The notes below the pieces were generated by a model. The model saw only the letters and a list, made by a program, of their open reading frames with translations, was not told where the DNA came from and did no database searches. Below, piece by piece: positions 15,569 to 23,030 of a DNA stretch of 32,971 bases. Position numbers and translations under genes: made by a program. Numbering within the stretch: position 1 is the stretch's first letter; the number at the start of each line of letters is the position of its first letter. This DNA is from Deltaproteobacteria bacterium (GTDB lineage Bacteria > Bdellovibrionota > FAC87 > UBA2466), in NCBI GenBank assembly GCA_900299195.1, contig OMIX01000037.1, forward strand, positions 1-32,971. The letters are read 5' to 3'.

Positions 15569-17170
15569 ATGAAAATTAAAATACGGATATTAAGTCCCTT
15601 GTTTCTATTGATAACTCTTCTCATAGGCGTCGGGTTGAGAGGGGCCGGATTGTTCAACCATGTAACCTACATTGATGAAATTCTTTTACTTACTAAAGGA
15701 CAACTTATTGTTAGCGAGCAAGATTTAACAGCAGAGTCTCTGCTAGGATATGTGTACAAGATATTCATTTCAAAAACTACTAGTTACGGCCCATTTCAAG
15801 TGTTGATCGGTAGATTAATCATCGGGGATGATATGTTCAGCTTGCGGGCCTTGAATATACTAAGGTCGATCTCATTTGTATTATCCACTGCAGCACTGTT
15901 CTTATTTTCCCATTTGAGTTTTGTTTTCTCATCAAGAAAAACTTCGGGCCCAATGTTATTGGTTTGTGGTGTCTTTGCATGTCAAATGCTCCAATGGTTA
16001 AATGCAAAGCAAGCCCACAGTTATGCAGCTGGACCCTTTGCTATGTTATTGAGTTTAGAAATTTGGATTTTGTTTTTAAAAAACCCAACCTACAAGAAAA
16101 CAATTCTTTTTGTTGTAGCCTCTAGTATTTTGTGTCTTTTTCAATACCAAGTTGTGCTTTTTGTTGTGGCAATGGCAATCACCGGTATTTTTTTATGTTC
16201 AAAAAATTACTGCCGTTTACCCAAAAAAAATCTCATTCTACTTTCAGGCTTTTTATTATTACTTTTTTCAGCGGTCTTAGTTTCGGTTCTTTCAAAATTG
16301 AAGGGAGAACTGATGTATCCTTATTGGATAGTATCAGGACCATCAGCGAGCGGATTACATATTCAGGCCCTTAAGGCACTTCTCAAGAATTTGTTTCATG
16401 TTTTTGTGGTTTGCCATTTGTTTTTTTTCAATGGTGAAAATATTGTTGTGGCTATTTTAGGTATTGGGTTATTTTTTTGGGGAGTTTATTATTTAATCAA
16501 GGAATACAAAAATAATATTTGCCCTGAAACCTTTGCATTTGGAAGTCTCTTTTGTTTTTTGCTTTTGTGGATTTTTTCTTTTCTGGTCGGAAAAACCCCT
16601 GTTTCTCAAACTCGGCACTGTATGATTTTTTTAGCACCCATTTTATTGCTTGAACTGAGAGGGCTTTTGGCTCTAACCGAAAAAATAAAAAAATCGAGTT
16701 TTGAGTATGCTCTCATCGGCGGATTGATAGCCATTTTGAGTGTTACTGTTTTCAGATTACCTAACTATTTAGAGGCGAGCAAAGAAGTGTTCGATGTGGA
16801 TCTACTCAAAAGCTTACTTAAAGAACATCAGGTTAAAAAAATAGTTGCTTGGGATTATGACTATTCCAAACTACGTCTTTTTGGAAAAGGGCATTTTAAT
16901 CCTGAGAATATGCTCTGGAGATGGAATGGACAGATTAATCCTATGCCTGAGTCTCGAGTGGCTTTGGTTTCTTTAGGTAGCTCCTATCCTGCTTTTGAAA
17001 AAAATGATAATCGAATTGACCATAAAGAAGTATGGGTTGAAAGAATCTATCAAACTCAGAAAGATTTTGATTATGAGCCAGCAAAGGAATATTCGTATGG
17101 TGCTAATGTCTTTAAAATATGGCTTATTAATTCAGCCCAAATTCGCTTTGAGCACGAGAAGCCTAGTTAG
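15569..17170 (+). CDS. Polytopic membrane protein, GT-C glycosyltransferase-like
   Basis: The 533-residue protein has about 11 membrane segments and a soluble C-terminal part from about residue 400. The first outer loop has NHVTYIDEILL, an acidic pair in the position of the catalytic Asp/Glu of PMT/ArnT-type GT-C enzymes. The long loop before helix 2 and the QWLNAKQAHSYAAGPFAM text are also typical. The donor is presumably a polyprenyl-phosphate sugar. The acceptor is unknown. No Shine-Dalgarno is evident before the ATG. It stands alone, with only a weak 6-bp hairpin over its stop codon. Confidence 0.6.
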   Translation: MKIKIRILSPLFLLITLLIGVGLRGAGLFNHVTYIDEILLLTKGQLIVSEQDLTAESLLGYVYKIFISKTTSYGPFQVLIGRLIIGDDMFSLRALNILRSISFVLSTAALFLFSHLSFVFSSRKTSGPMLLVCGVFACQMLQWLNAKQAHSYAAGPFAMLLSLEIWILFLKNPTYKKTILFVVASSILCLFQYQVVLFVVAMAITGIFLCSKNYCRLPKKNLILLSGFLLLLFSAVLVSVLSKLKGELMYPYWIVSGPSASGLHIQALKALLKNLFHVFVVCHLFFFNGENIVVAILGIGLFFWGVYYLIKEYKNNICPETFAFGSLFCFLLLWIFSFLVGKTPVSQTRHCMIFLAPILLLELRGLLALTEKIKKSSFEYALIGGLIAILSVTVFRLPNYLEASKEVFDVDLLKSLLKEHQVKKIVAWDYDYSKLRLFGKGHFNPENMLWRWNGQINPMPESRVALVSLGSSYPAFEKNDNRIDHKEVWVERIYQTQKDFDYEPAKEYSYGANVFKIWLINSAQIRFEHEKPS

Positions 17171-17475
17171 GCTTGGGTTTTTAAGACGCAAGAGTGAAGG
17201 CTGGAATGCAAGAGAAATCCCCATTCTCATTGGCTAAAGATAGAATGCCAATTGTAATTTCTCATACAAAACTAAGTATTTTAATTTAAATGAAGAGTTT
17301 AATTTAAGGTTTTACCGCCTCGCTTCCTGGAACTTAGGCAGAAATTTAGGATCAATAAACGACATATTGGTAGATTACCAACCGCGTTACCCTGTAAAAT
17401 AAGGTTGGTTAGTTGTCAGCCAACTCTTTTATTTCATCTTTACCATCAAAACTTTTTAACCCGATTCGGTGAAAC
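17171..17475 (+). promoter_or_regulatory. Leader of the HAD fusion gene with alternative hairpins, attenuator-like
   Basis: This 305-base gap has no gene. Its last part holds three hairpins. Stem 1 is TTGGTA/TACCAA (17367-17372 with 17376-17381). Stem 2 is ACCAACC/GGTTGGT (17377-17383 with 17403-17409). Stem 3 is GTTGGTT/AGCCAAC (17404-17410 with 17418-17424, one G-U pair) followed by TCTTTTATTT. Stem 2 excludes both others. That is the layout of an antiterminator/terminator switch. The U tract is imperfect, and I recognise no known riboswitch. Confidence 0.35.
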
Positions 17476-18918
17476 ATGATCAAAGGTATCATTTTCGATT
17501 TGGATGGCGTTTTAGTAGATGCAGTGGATTGGCACTTTAGATCTTTAAATAAAGCTCTCAATCACTTTGGATATGCTCTTGATGAGAACGAACACCGAGA
17601 CAAATTTGATGGGTTACCCACTGCCAAAAAACTAGAAATGTTATCTGAAGCTAAGGGGTTACCTAGAAACCTACACTCTTTCATCACCGATCAAAAACAA
17701 ATTTACACCCTCGAAACTATCAAACGAAATTGTCAGCCCTCATCAACGATTACCGAACTTCTCAGTTCACTCAAGGAGAGAGGTTACACTCTGGCAGTGG
17801 CTTCCAACAGTGTGAAACAAACCATCCACATGGTTTTAGATCAAATGAGAATTTCGTCCTTTTTTGATGTGATTTTATCTAGACAAGATGTCGCCCGAGG
17901 TAAACCCCATCCCGATATTTTCTACCGAGCTATTGAGTTAATGAATCTTGGCTCTAATGAAACTCTCATCGTAGAAGACTCCAAACCTGGAATTACGGCT
18001 GCTAATCAAGTTACTCCGCACGTCTTAGTCGTAAAATCTCCCAACGAAGTGAATCTCCAAAATATCAATCCCGTGCTACACAAATTGGATCAGAAAGTAT
18101 CCCCAGAGTCCTTAATCTCCAAGCGTCACAATCCCTTAATTCAAGTAGTCATTCCCATGGCAGGCTTGGGGACGCGCTTTCAAGCGGCCGGCTACCGAGA
18201 ACCCAAACCTTTCATTCCAGTTTTAAATAAACCCATGATCCAATGGGTTACTGAAAATGTGGCCCCTGAAAGGTGGTTGCATAACTTTACTTTTCTCTGT
18301 CATGGCGACCACCTGAAATCGCCGAAATTTAGAGAGACCTTAAGTCACATGGCACCCAAGTCTCAAATGGTTCCAGTTCCTAAAACCACTGAGGGCGCGG
18401 CCTGTACCGTTTTACTGGGAGTCGATAAATTAAATCCGAGCCAACCCCTAGTTTTAGCCAATTCAGATCAATGGATTGATATCGCTATAGATGACTTTAT
18501 TGAAGATGCCGTCAATTCAGGGTGTGACGGTTCCATCATGACTTTTAAATCCCAAGAGGAAAAGTGGAGTTATGCCAGACTCAATAAAATGGGACGTGTC
18601 GTAGAGGTGGCCGAAAAAGTCCCCATCAGTGACCACGCAACCGTCGGAATTTATTACTTCAAACATGCCCAAGATTTTATTGATGGCGCTTATTCGATGA
18701 TCCGAAAAAACATTCGAACCAAAGGGGAGTTTTATGTTTGCCCTGTTTATAATGAACTCATAGCCGCTAATAAACGGATCAAGATTTTTGAAATCGAAAA
18801 AAGCCAAATGCACGGGTTAGGCACCCCCGAAGACTTAACCCAATTCCTAAAATGGCAGGAAAACAGGTACCACCCCCCAGTTCAGATTTCCATTGATCCG
18901 CTCAACAAAAACCTGTAA
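17476..18918 (+). CDS. HAD phosphatase fused to a sugar nucleotidyltransferase
   Basis: The 480-residue protein joins two enzymes. Residues 1-205 are a beta-phosphoglucomutase-like HAD domain: nucleophile D8-L-D10-GVLVD, Ser in ASNS, Lys in GKPHPD and the acidic pair in VEDSKPG. Residues 220-465 are a GT-A-type nucleotidyltransferase with MAGLGTRF and EPKPFIP (NTP binding) and NSDQW (metal). The fusion suggests that one polypeptide processes a sugar phosphate and activates it as a nucleotide sugar. The exact sugar is unknown. The start ATG has a weak GGTGA upstream. The sigma-54 activator follows 53 bases downstream. Confidence 0.88.
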   Translation: MIKGIIFDLDGVLVDAVDWHFRSLNKALNHFGYALDENEHRDKFDGLPTAKKLEMLSEAKGLPRNLHSFITDQKQIYTLETIKRNCQPSSTITELLSSLKERGYTLAVASNSVKQTIHMVLDQMRISSFFDVILSRQDVARGKPHPDIFYRAIELMNLGSNETLIVEDSKPGITAANQVTPHVLVVKSPNEVNLQNINPVLHKLDQKVSPESLISKRHNPLIQVVIPMAGLGTRFQAAGYREPKPFIPVLNKPMIQWVTENVAPERWLHNFTFLCHGDHLKSPKFRETLSHMAPKSQMVPVPKTTEGAACTVLLGVDKLNPSQPLVLANSDQWIDIAIDDFIEDAVNSGCDGSIMTFKSQEEKWSYARLNKMGRVVEVAEKVPISDHATVGIYYFKHAQDFIDGAYSMIRKNIRTKGEFYVCPVYNELIAANKRIKIFEIEKSQMHGLGTPEDLTQFLKWQENRYHPPVQISIDPLNKNL

Positions 18919-18971
18919 ATATTCTGCGGGCTCGAGTAAAAATTACATACTCGGCCTAAGGAATAGAAAAA

Positions 18972-19985
18972 ATGCAACCATCCCCAACAGCAACTCAAAC
19001 CACTGGAATCACTAGGTTTTTAACTCAGGACCCCAATATCCTCTCCATGCTCCAAATGGTAGCGAAGATTGCCCCATCGGAGGCTACAGTTCTCATCCAG
19101 GGCGAAAGCGGCACAGGTAAAGAACTGGTCGCAAAGCGCATTCATGAGTTGTCCAAACGAGCTTCAAAAAACTTGGTCAGCCTAAATTGTGGCGCCATCC
19201 AAGAAACTTTGCTTCTCTCTGAGCTTTTTGGACATGAAAAGGGGGCTTTCACTGGAGCCATCAACCAAAAAAAGGGGCTCGTAGAAATGGCTAATGGTGG
19301 GACATTATTTTTAGATGAGATTGGAGAAATGGGACTTGAGGCTCAAGCTAAACTTCTGCGTTTTTTACAAGAAGGAGAAATTTACCGGGTGGGTGGAAAA
19401 TCACCCATCAAGGTCAACGTAAGAATAGTCTCTGCGACCAATCGAGATCTTGAGACTCAAGTGAAACAAGGAAAATTTAGAGAGGATCTTTTCTATCGTT
19501 TAAATACCGTGACTTTAAGAATTGCCCCATTGAGAAAACGACCAGGAGATGTCGCTCTTCTCATTGAGCATTTTCTAAAAGATGACAAATTGGGAATCAG
19601 TATTGTGAAGTCGGTATCACCGAAAGCCATGGAGATCCTGCAAGGGTACCATTGGCCTGGGAATGTTCGAGAATTACAAAACACGGTCGAGAGATTTAAA
19701 ATTCTAGGTGAGTCTGAGATGATCACCGAGAACGATATCCCTTTCAACATTAAAAACCAGACCCAAGAATCTGAAGCTGATAATTTTGATGATTCTGGAA
19801 CTTTATTATTATCCCAAGTGGAGAAGCGTCACATTCTACGCGTACTGAATCATTTTAAAGGAAACAAAACCAAAGCTGCAGATGCGTTAGGAATTACCGT
19901 GAAAACTCTTTACAATAAACTAGCCAGTTACGATAACACTAAATCTTTGGTTGGCTCCGGCGTCCCGAGTGAACTGACCCATTAG
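18972..19985 (+). CDS. Sigma-54-dependent transcription activator without a sensory domain
   Basis: The 337-residue protein is an AAA+ enhancer-binding protein. It has Walker A GESGTGKE (44-51), the sigma-54 loop GAFTGA (91-96), Walker B GGTLFLDEIGEM (109-120) and HWPGNVRELQN near 220-230. A Fis-type helix-turn-helix follows near 297-317 (KTKAADALGITVKTLYNKL). Only about 12 residues precede the AAA+ domain, so a receiver, GAF or PAS sensor is absent; control must be by level or partner. AAGGA precedes the ATG. The 3' end overlaps the convergent coaB gene by 47 bases. Confidence 0.93.
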   Translation: MQPSPTATQTTGITRFLTQDPNILSMLQMVAKIAPSEATVLIQGESGTGKELVAKRIHELSKRASKNLVSLNCGAIQETLLLSELFGHEKGAFTGAINQKKGLVEMANGGTLFLDEIGEMGLEAQAKLLRFLQEGEIYRVGGKSPIKVNVRIVSATNRDLETQVKQGKFREDLFYRLNTVTLRIAPLRKRPGDVALLIEHFLKDDKLGISIVKSVSPKAMEILQGYHWPGNVRELQNTVERFKILGESEMITENDIPFNIKNQTQESEADNFDDSGTLLLSQVEKRHILRVLNHFKGNKTKAADALGITVKTLYNKLASYDNTKSLVGSGVPSELTH

Positions 19986-20631
19986 CAAGCACCCAACGAG
20001 TAATTTCTTTGGCAATTTCTATCTTGGAAAAAAGTTTTTTTACCTTTCCGTCTTCGGTAAAGAAAAAAGCAGGATGTTTCAAGGCGTCTATTTCGGACAA
20101 GTAGTTCAAACACAAAGCTTGAGATTTTTTATCGTTCATTGTCTTTTGACCGAAAGATTTTGTCTGTTTTAGATTTTTAGCTTTCCACTCCAATTTAAAA
20201 GCAACCTTTTTAACCTCTGGAAAGTCACGGGTTATTTCATCGATGATTTTGGGGGTCGGAACTAATTCGATTTTCCAGCTTTCTTTCGATGACACTTTAC
20301 CTTTCAATGTCTTTTTGGGTTCAAAATCTAAAACTGCAGCTGAAAGAACGACAACTTGTGGGGAGTGCTGCTGACAAATTTTTTTCACTTCCCGAGACAT
20401 CTCCTTCACCGTTTGCACAGTAACCACTTGGGTTTTTTTGAGTTGATCAAAGGGGGCATCACAGGGCCCGACAACGGCAATCACTCTAAGCCCCTTTTTT
20501 TCTAAAGCTCTACAAATTTCAAAACCTAGCTGACCCGAGGAATAATTGGAAAGATATCGGACATTATCCAAGTAGGCTCGAGTCGGCCCCGCAGTCACTA
20601 AAACAGTTATGGGTTGTGCTTTATTTTTCAA
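19939..20631 (-). CDS. coaB: Stand-alone phosphopantothenate-cysteine ligase
   Basis: The 230-residue protein matches the C-terminal half of CoaBC. It has VTAGPTRAYLDNVRYLSN and YSSGQLGFEI at the nucleotide/substrate site, VVLSAAVLDF as counterpart of SAAVADF, and KLVPTPKI-like text (ELVPTPKIID). It would condense 4'-phosphopantothenate with cysteine in coenzyme A synthesis. The phosphopantothenoylcysteine decarboxylase half (CoaC), usually fused in front, is missing and must lie elsewhere. The only in-frame start is TTG at 20631, because a TGA lies four codons upstream. No Shine-Dalgarno is clear. Confidence 0.8.
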   Translation of the reverse strand: MKNKAQPITVLVTAGPTRAYLDNVRYLSNYSSGQLGFEICRALEKKGLRVIAVVGPCDAPFDQLKKTQVVTVQTVKEMSREVKKICQQHSPQVVVLSAAVLDFEPKKTLKGKVSSKESWKIELVPTPKIIDEITRDFPEVKKVAFKLEWKAKNLKQTKSFGQKTMNDKKSQALCLNYLSEIDALKHPAFFFTEDGKVKKLFSKIEIAKEITRWVLANGSVHSGRRSQPKI

Positions 20632-20956
20632 GCTAACTCAGTCCGATTGTGGAAAAACTATCATTTTTCCTTAATGTTGTTTTCAAAATCTCCGATGAGT
20701 AAGTGAAGGTCGAAATTCCTATCTTAAACTCAAGGAAGAGGAACTAGACTAACGCAACTCATCAAATCGCTATACTCAAGAAGAAAACCCTCATTTGCAA
20801 TTAATTTTTTGCAAAATGGGCAGTGCATTAATCTGGCCCTCTTATACCTCTTGCCGTTGGTGTATCTCACTATAAATCCTAAGATTTTCATTTGTCCAAT
20901 AAGTTTTTTAATGCACAAAATCAAAATATCTAACGCAAATCGTCGATATTTTTCTC

Positions 20957-20983
20957 TAAACTAATCTATTTAGCAGTCGAAGG
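20957..20983 (+). promoter_or_regulatory. Sigma-28-like flagellin promoter
   Basis: TAAA at 20957-20960 and GTCGAAGG at 20976-20983 are 15 bases apart, close to the flagellar sigma-28 pattern TAAA-N15-GCCGATAA. The gene is flagellin, which is usually under this sigma factor. It would give a leader of about 145 bases. Confidence 0.45.
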
Positions 20984-21093
20984 GTTCAGTGACTGAAGAA
21001 GTTCACCTGCACTCATTGGCAGTCAGGGAAACTCAATCAGAAAAAGGCCAAAAGGATAGGCCGACTGTTTTTCAGAGTTAGGAAAACAAACTT

Positions 21094-21134
21094 CAAGGAA
21101 GGAGGTGTTGATGTAGTAATAGGAGGATAGTCCA
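21094..21134 (+). promoter_or_regulatory. Start-stop mini-ORF and double ribosome sites before flagellin
   Basis: AAGGAAGGAGG ends at 21104 and is followed after 6 bases by ATG-TAG (21111-21116), a start codon directly next to a stop. Then AGGAGG (21121-21126), 8 bases before the flagellin ATG, is the true ribosome site. The leader also has several GGA words (near 21027, 21054, 21081, 21098, 21102, 21122 and 21125), the core of CsrA sites. Confidence 0.5.
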
Positions 21135-21974
21135 ATGGGCTTACAAATTAATACTAACGAAGTATCACTCGCAGCTCAAAGAAACTTAGAGGTCACCGAC
21201 CGTCGATTCAAGGGAACGGTTCAAAGATTGTCGAGTGGCTCAAGAATCGTTCAAGCTTCAGATGATCCCGCGGGATTGGCTATTTCTGATAGCTTGGAAG
21301 CCACTATACGAAGTATGGGAGCAGCCACACGAAACGCCCAAGATGGAATCTCACTCATCCAAGTTTATGAAGGTGGGACCAACGAAATTAATAACATGTT
21401 GGTCCGAATGAGAGAGCTGGCAATCCAGTCCTCTTCAGATTCAGTAGGAGACCGAGAAAGAACGATGTTGGACAACGAAGTTCAACAACTCAAACAAGAA
21501 ATTGATCGTTTAGCTAGCTCCACCAAATTTAATGGACAAGAACTTCTCTCTGGTGAAGCGGTTAATTTAGAATTTCAAGTAGGTCCCAATAACAAACCAG
21601 AGGTTGACCGTATTAGATTCAATCCTGGAGACACTAATTTAAAAACTGGAGCTTTAGGGGTGGATAGCTTCAACGTCTCAAATCGAGATGATGCTCGTGA
21701 CGGTCTAGATTCCATCGATGAAGCTTTAATCAAAGTGAATGATATCCGAGCCCGAGTGGGAGCTTCTCAAAGCCGTTTGCAAACCACCATCTCAGCTCAA
21801 GGAATTTTCACCGAAAACTTGATGGCCGCCAAATCAAGAATTCGAGATGCTGACATCACTCGTGAAACCTCAAACTTAACTAGAGATTCTATTTTAAGAC
21901 AAGCTGGTGTCGCTGTTTTAACTCAAGCGAATCAAACTCCAGCCCTGGCCCTTTCACTACTACGCGGTCAGTAA
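21135..21974 (+). CDS. fliC: Flagellin
   Basis: The 279-residue protein is a minimal flagellin made only of D0/D1 helices. The N-terminal part starts MGLQINTNEVSLAAQRNL and includes RLSSGSRIVQASDDPAGLAIS. The C-terminal part has SRIRDADITRETSNLTRDSILRQAG-type text and ends LSLLRGQ. The TLR5-type segment is present as VRMRELAIQSSSD. The hypervariable D2/D3 domains are absent, so only a short linker (about 140-195) remains. There is no signal peptide, consistent with type III export. A strong AGGAGG precedes the ATG. Confidence 0.97.
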   Translation: MGLQINTNEVSLAAQRNLEVTDRRFKGTVQRLSSGSRIVQASDDPAGLAISDSLEATIRSMGAATRNAQDGISLIQVYEGGTNEINNMLVRMRELAIQSSSDSVGDRERTMLDNEVQQLKQEIDRLASSTKFNGQELLSGEAVNLEFQVGPNNKPEVDRIRFNPGDTNLKTGALGVDSFNVSNRDDARDGLDSIDEALIKVNDIRARVGASQSRLQTTISAQGIFTENLMAAKSRIRDADITRETSNLTRDSILRQAGVAVLTQANQTPALALSLLRGQ

Positions 21975-22026
21975 ATAAAAAATTGAAATCTCTTGTGAGA
22001 GTTTAGTTTTATGATGTGTGTCAACC

Positions 22027-22062
22027 TTAGGGGAGTGCTATAATTTTAACATTCTCCCCTAA
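22027..22062 (+). promoter_or_regulatory. Extended -10 promoter inside an inverted repeat
   Basis: TGCTATAAT (22036-22044) is a perfect extended -10. It lies between TTAGGGGAG (22027-22035) and CTCCCCTAA (22054-22062), a perfect 9-bp inverted repeat. Transcription would start about 22051, leaving a leader of about 17 bases to the ATG at 22068. The arms could be an operator; the hairpin has no T run, so it is not a usual terminator. Confidence 0.5.
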
Positions 22063-22067
22063 AATCT

Positions 22068-22991
22068 ATGACATCATCAAACAATCCTAATCTAGAGCCC
22101 ATTTCTATTCCCATCAGCCATTCCGGAGCCTATCTGTATCAAGCTCCGCATGTACTCCAATTAACTGTGGATAAAGAATTAGCCATAGTCTTCTGCTTAA
22201 AAAACTTTTCTTCAACGGGTTTAGTTTTATACCAACCTGAACTTTCTCTAAAAGATCTTCTAGGTGAGCTCGAACTTCTCCATCTTAAACTAAAATCTAA
22301 ATTGAAAATACATACCAGCGACATCTCTCTAAAGCTGTTTGGTTTATCTACGGGTGCGCTCCATGTGGTGGAGGCGATCCAAGATTGGGCCAACCAGTTA
22401 GGAATTAAAATTGTAGTCACTGAAATAGGCAAAAGGATTAACCGTAATCTTTCCATTGATTGCCGTTCAGGAGTGGTGGGGGTGACCTATGGAGACCTCA
22501 ACACACCCAAATCCAATTTAATTTTTATTTCGCAAGGCACTCCCAGAAACAGAATTCCCCTAGCTCAAGTTCATAACCGTATTCTCATTCTGACTGAAAA
22601 TGCAGTGCAAAGACAGCTCACAAAAGCTGCTGTGGAAGAACATCCTGCTTGGGCAGCCCAAACTGTAGAAAATGTTCCGGACTTCTTTCGTTCTACCTTG
22701 GCAAAAAAGGGACAATGGTCTGTTGTTTTACTCTTCGAAGATATTATCAATCAAAAAGGATTAGAGAGTTTTATCTCTGAAGTTAAAAAATTGCACCCCT
22801 CTACCGAAATACGCTGGGTGGGATCTCAAATTCCATCTTTTCTCTCTAATTTCAATGTAAAGTTATTGCCTCCCATGGACTATGACCTTCTTCCCGACTT
22901 TAAAAAAATGCTGAAACGGGCTGTTTTTGATGCCAACCTGGCGATGAATTTTGAATCAGCCAAAATCCCCAAAAAGATCCGGCGAAAATAA
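22068..22991 (+). CDS. CheD-like domain fused to a degenerate receiver-like domain
   Basis: The 307-residue protein lies just after flagellin. Residues 15-145 resemble CheD, a chemoreceptor glutamine deamidase. SGAYLYQAPHVLQL would match the first strand, LKLFGLSTGALHV the KIFGGA region, and VVTEIGKRINRNLSIDCRSG the DxGGxxGRxxxFxxxTG region. Aligned by hand, the catalytic Cys of CheD falls on Glu37 and the His on Leu54/Tyr55, so activity is probably lost. Residues 171-295 look like a receiver domain: ILILTENAVQRQ and VVLLFED. The phospho-Asp position is Phe223, so it is not phosphorylatable in the usual way. The match is distant; the fold assignment is inference. No Shine-Dalgarno is seen before the ATG. 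Confidence 0.5.
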   Translation: MTSSNNPNLEPISIPISHSGAYLYQAPHVLQLTVDKELAIVFCLKNFSSTGLVLYQPELSLKDLLGELELLHLKLKSKLKIHTSDISLKLFGLSTGALHVVEAIQDWANQLGIKIVVTEIGKRINRNLSIDCRSGVVGVTYGDLNTPKSNLIFISQGTPRNRIPLAQVHNRILILTENAVQRQLTKAAVEEHPAWAAQTVENVPDFFRSTLAKKGQWSVVLLFEDIINQKGLESFISEVKKLHPSTEIRWVGSQIPSFLSNFNVKLLPPMDYDLLPDFKKMLKRAVFDANLAMNFESAKIPKKIRRK

Positions 22992-23030
22992 GACTAGTAT
23001 TCCGTTGTCAGATCGAGCTGATATATTATT

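Larger units (their letters stand above)
20632..21134. other. Intergenic region upstream of flagellin
   Basis: This 503-base gap contains a 7-bp hairpin ggaaaaa/tttttcc (about 20651-20670), the flagellin promoter and a 145-base structured leader. A 64-codon minus-strand frame (20730-20924, TTG start) includes CPFCKKL but has no ribosome site, and I leave it uncalled. Confidence 0.5.

Noticed and set aside
16132-16374. 80-codon plus-strand frame inside the GT-C-like gene
   Set aside because: It overlaps a long membrane-protein frame with consistent hydrophobic pattern; it is a shadow.
18925-18955. Hairpin cgagta/tactcg between the HAD fusion and the sigma-54 activator
   Set aside because: Only 6 bp with no T run; too weak for a terminator call.
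20730-20924. 64-codon minus-strand frame with CPFCKKL
   Set aside because: TTG start, no ribosome site, and no further zinc-ribbon residues; the CxxC may be chance.
21984-22005. Possible terminator directly after flagellin (ctct-tgtg-agag)
   Set aside because: Four-base stem without a GC-rich core or T run.
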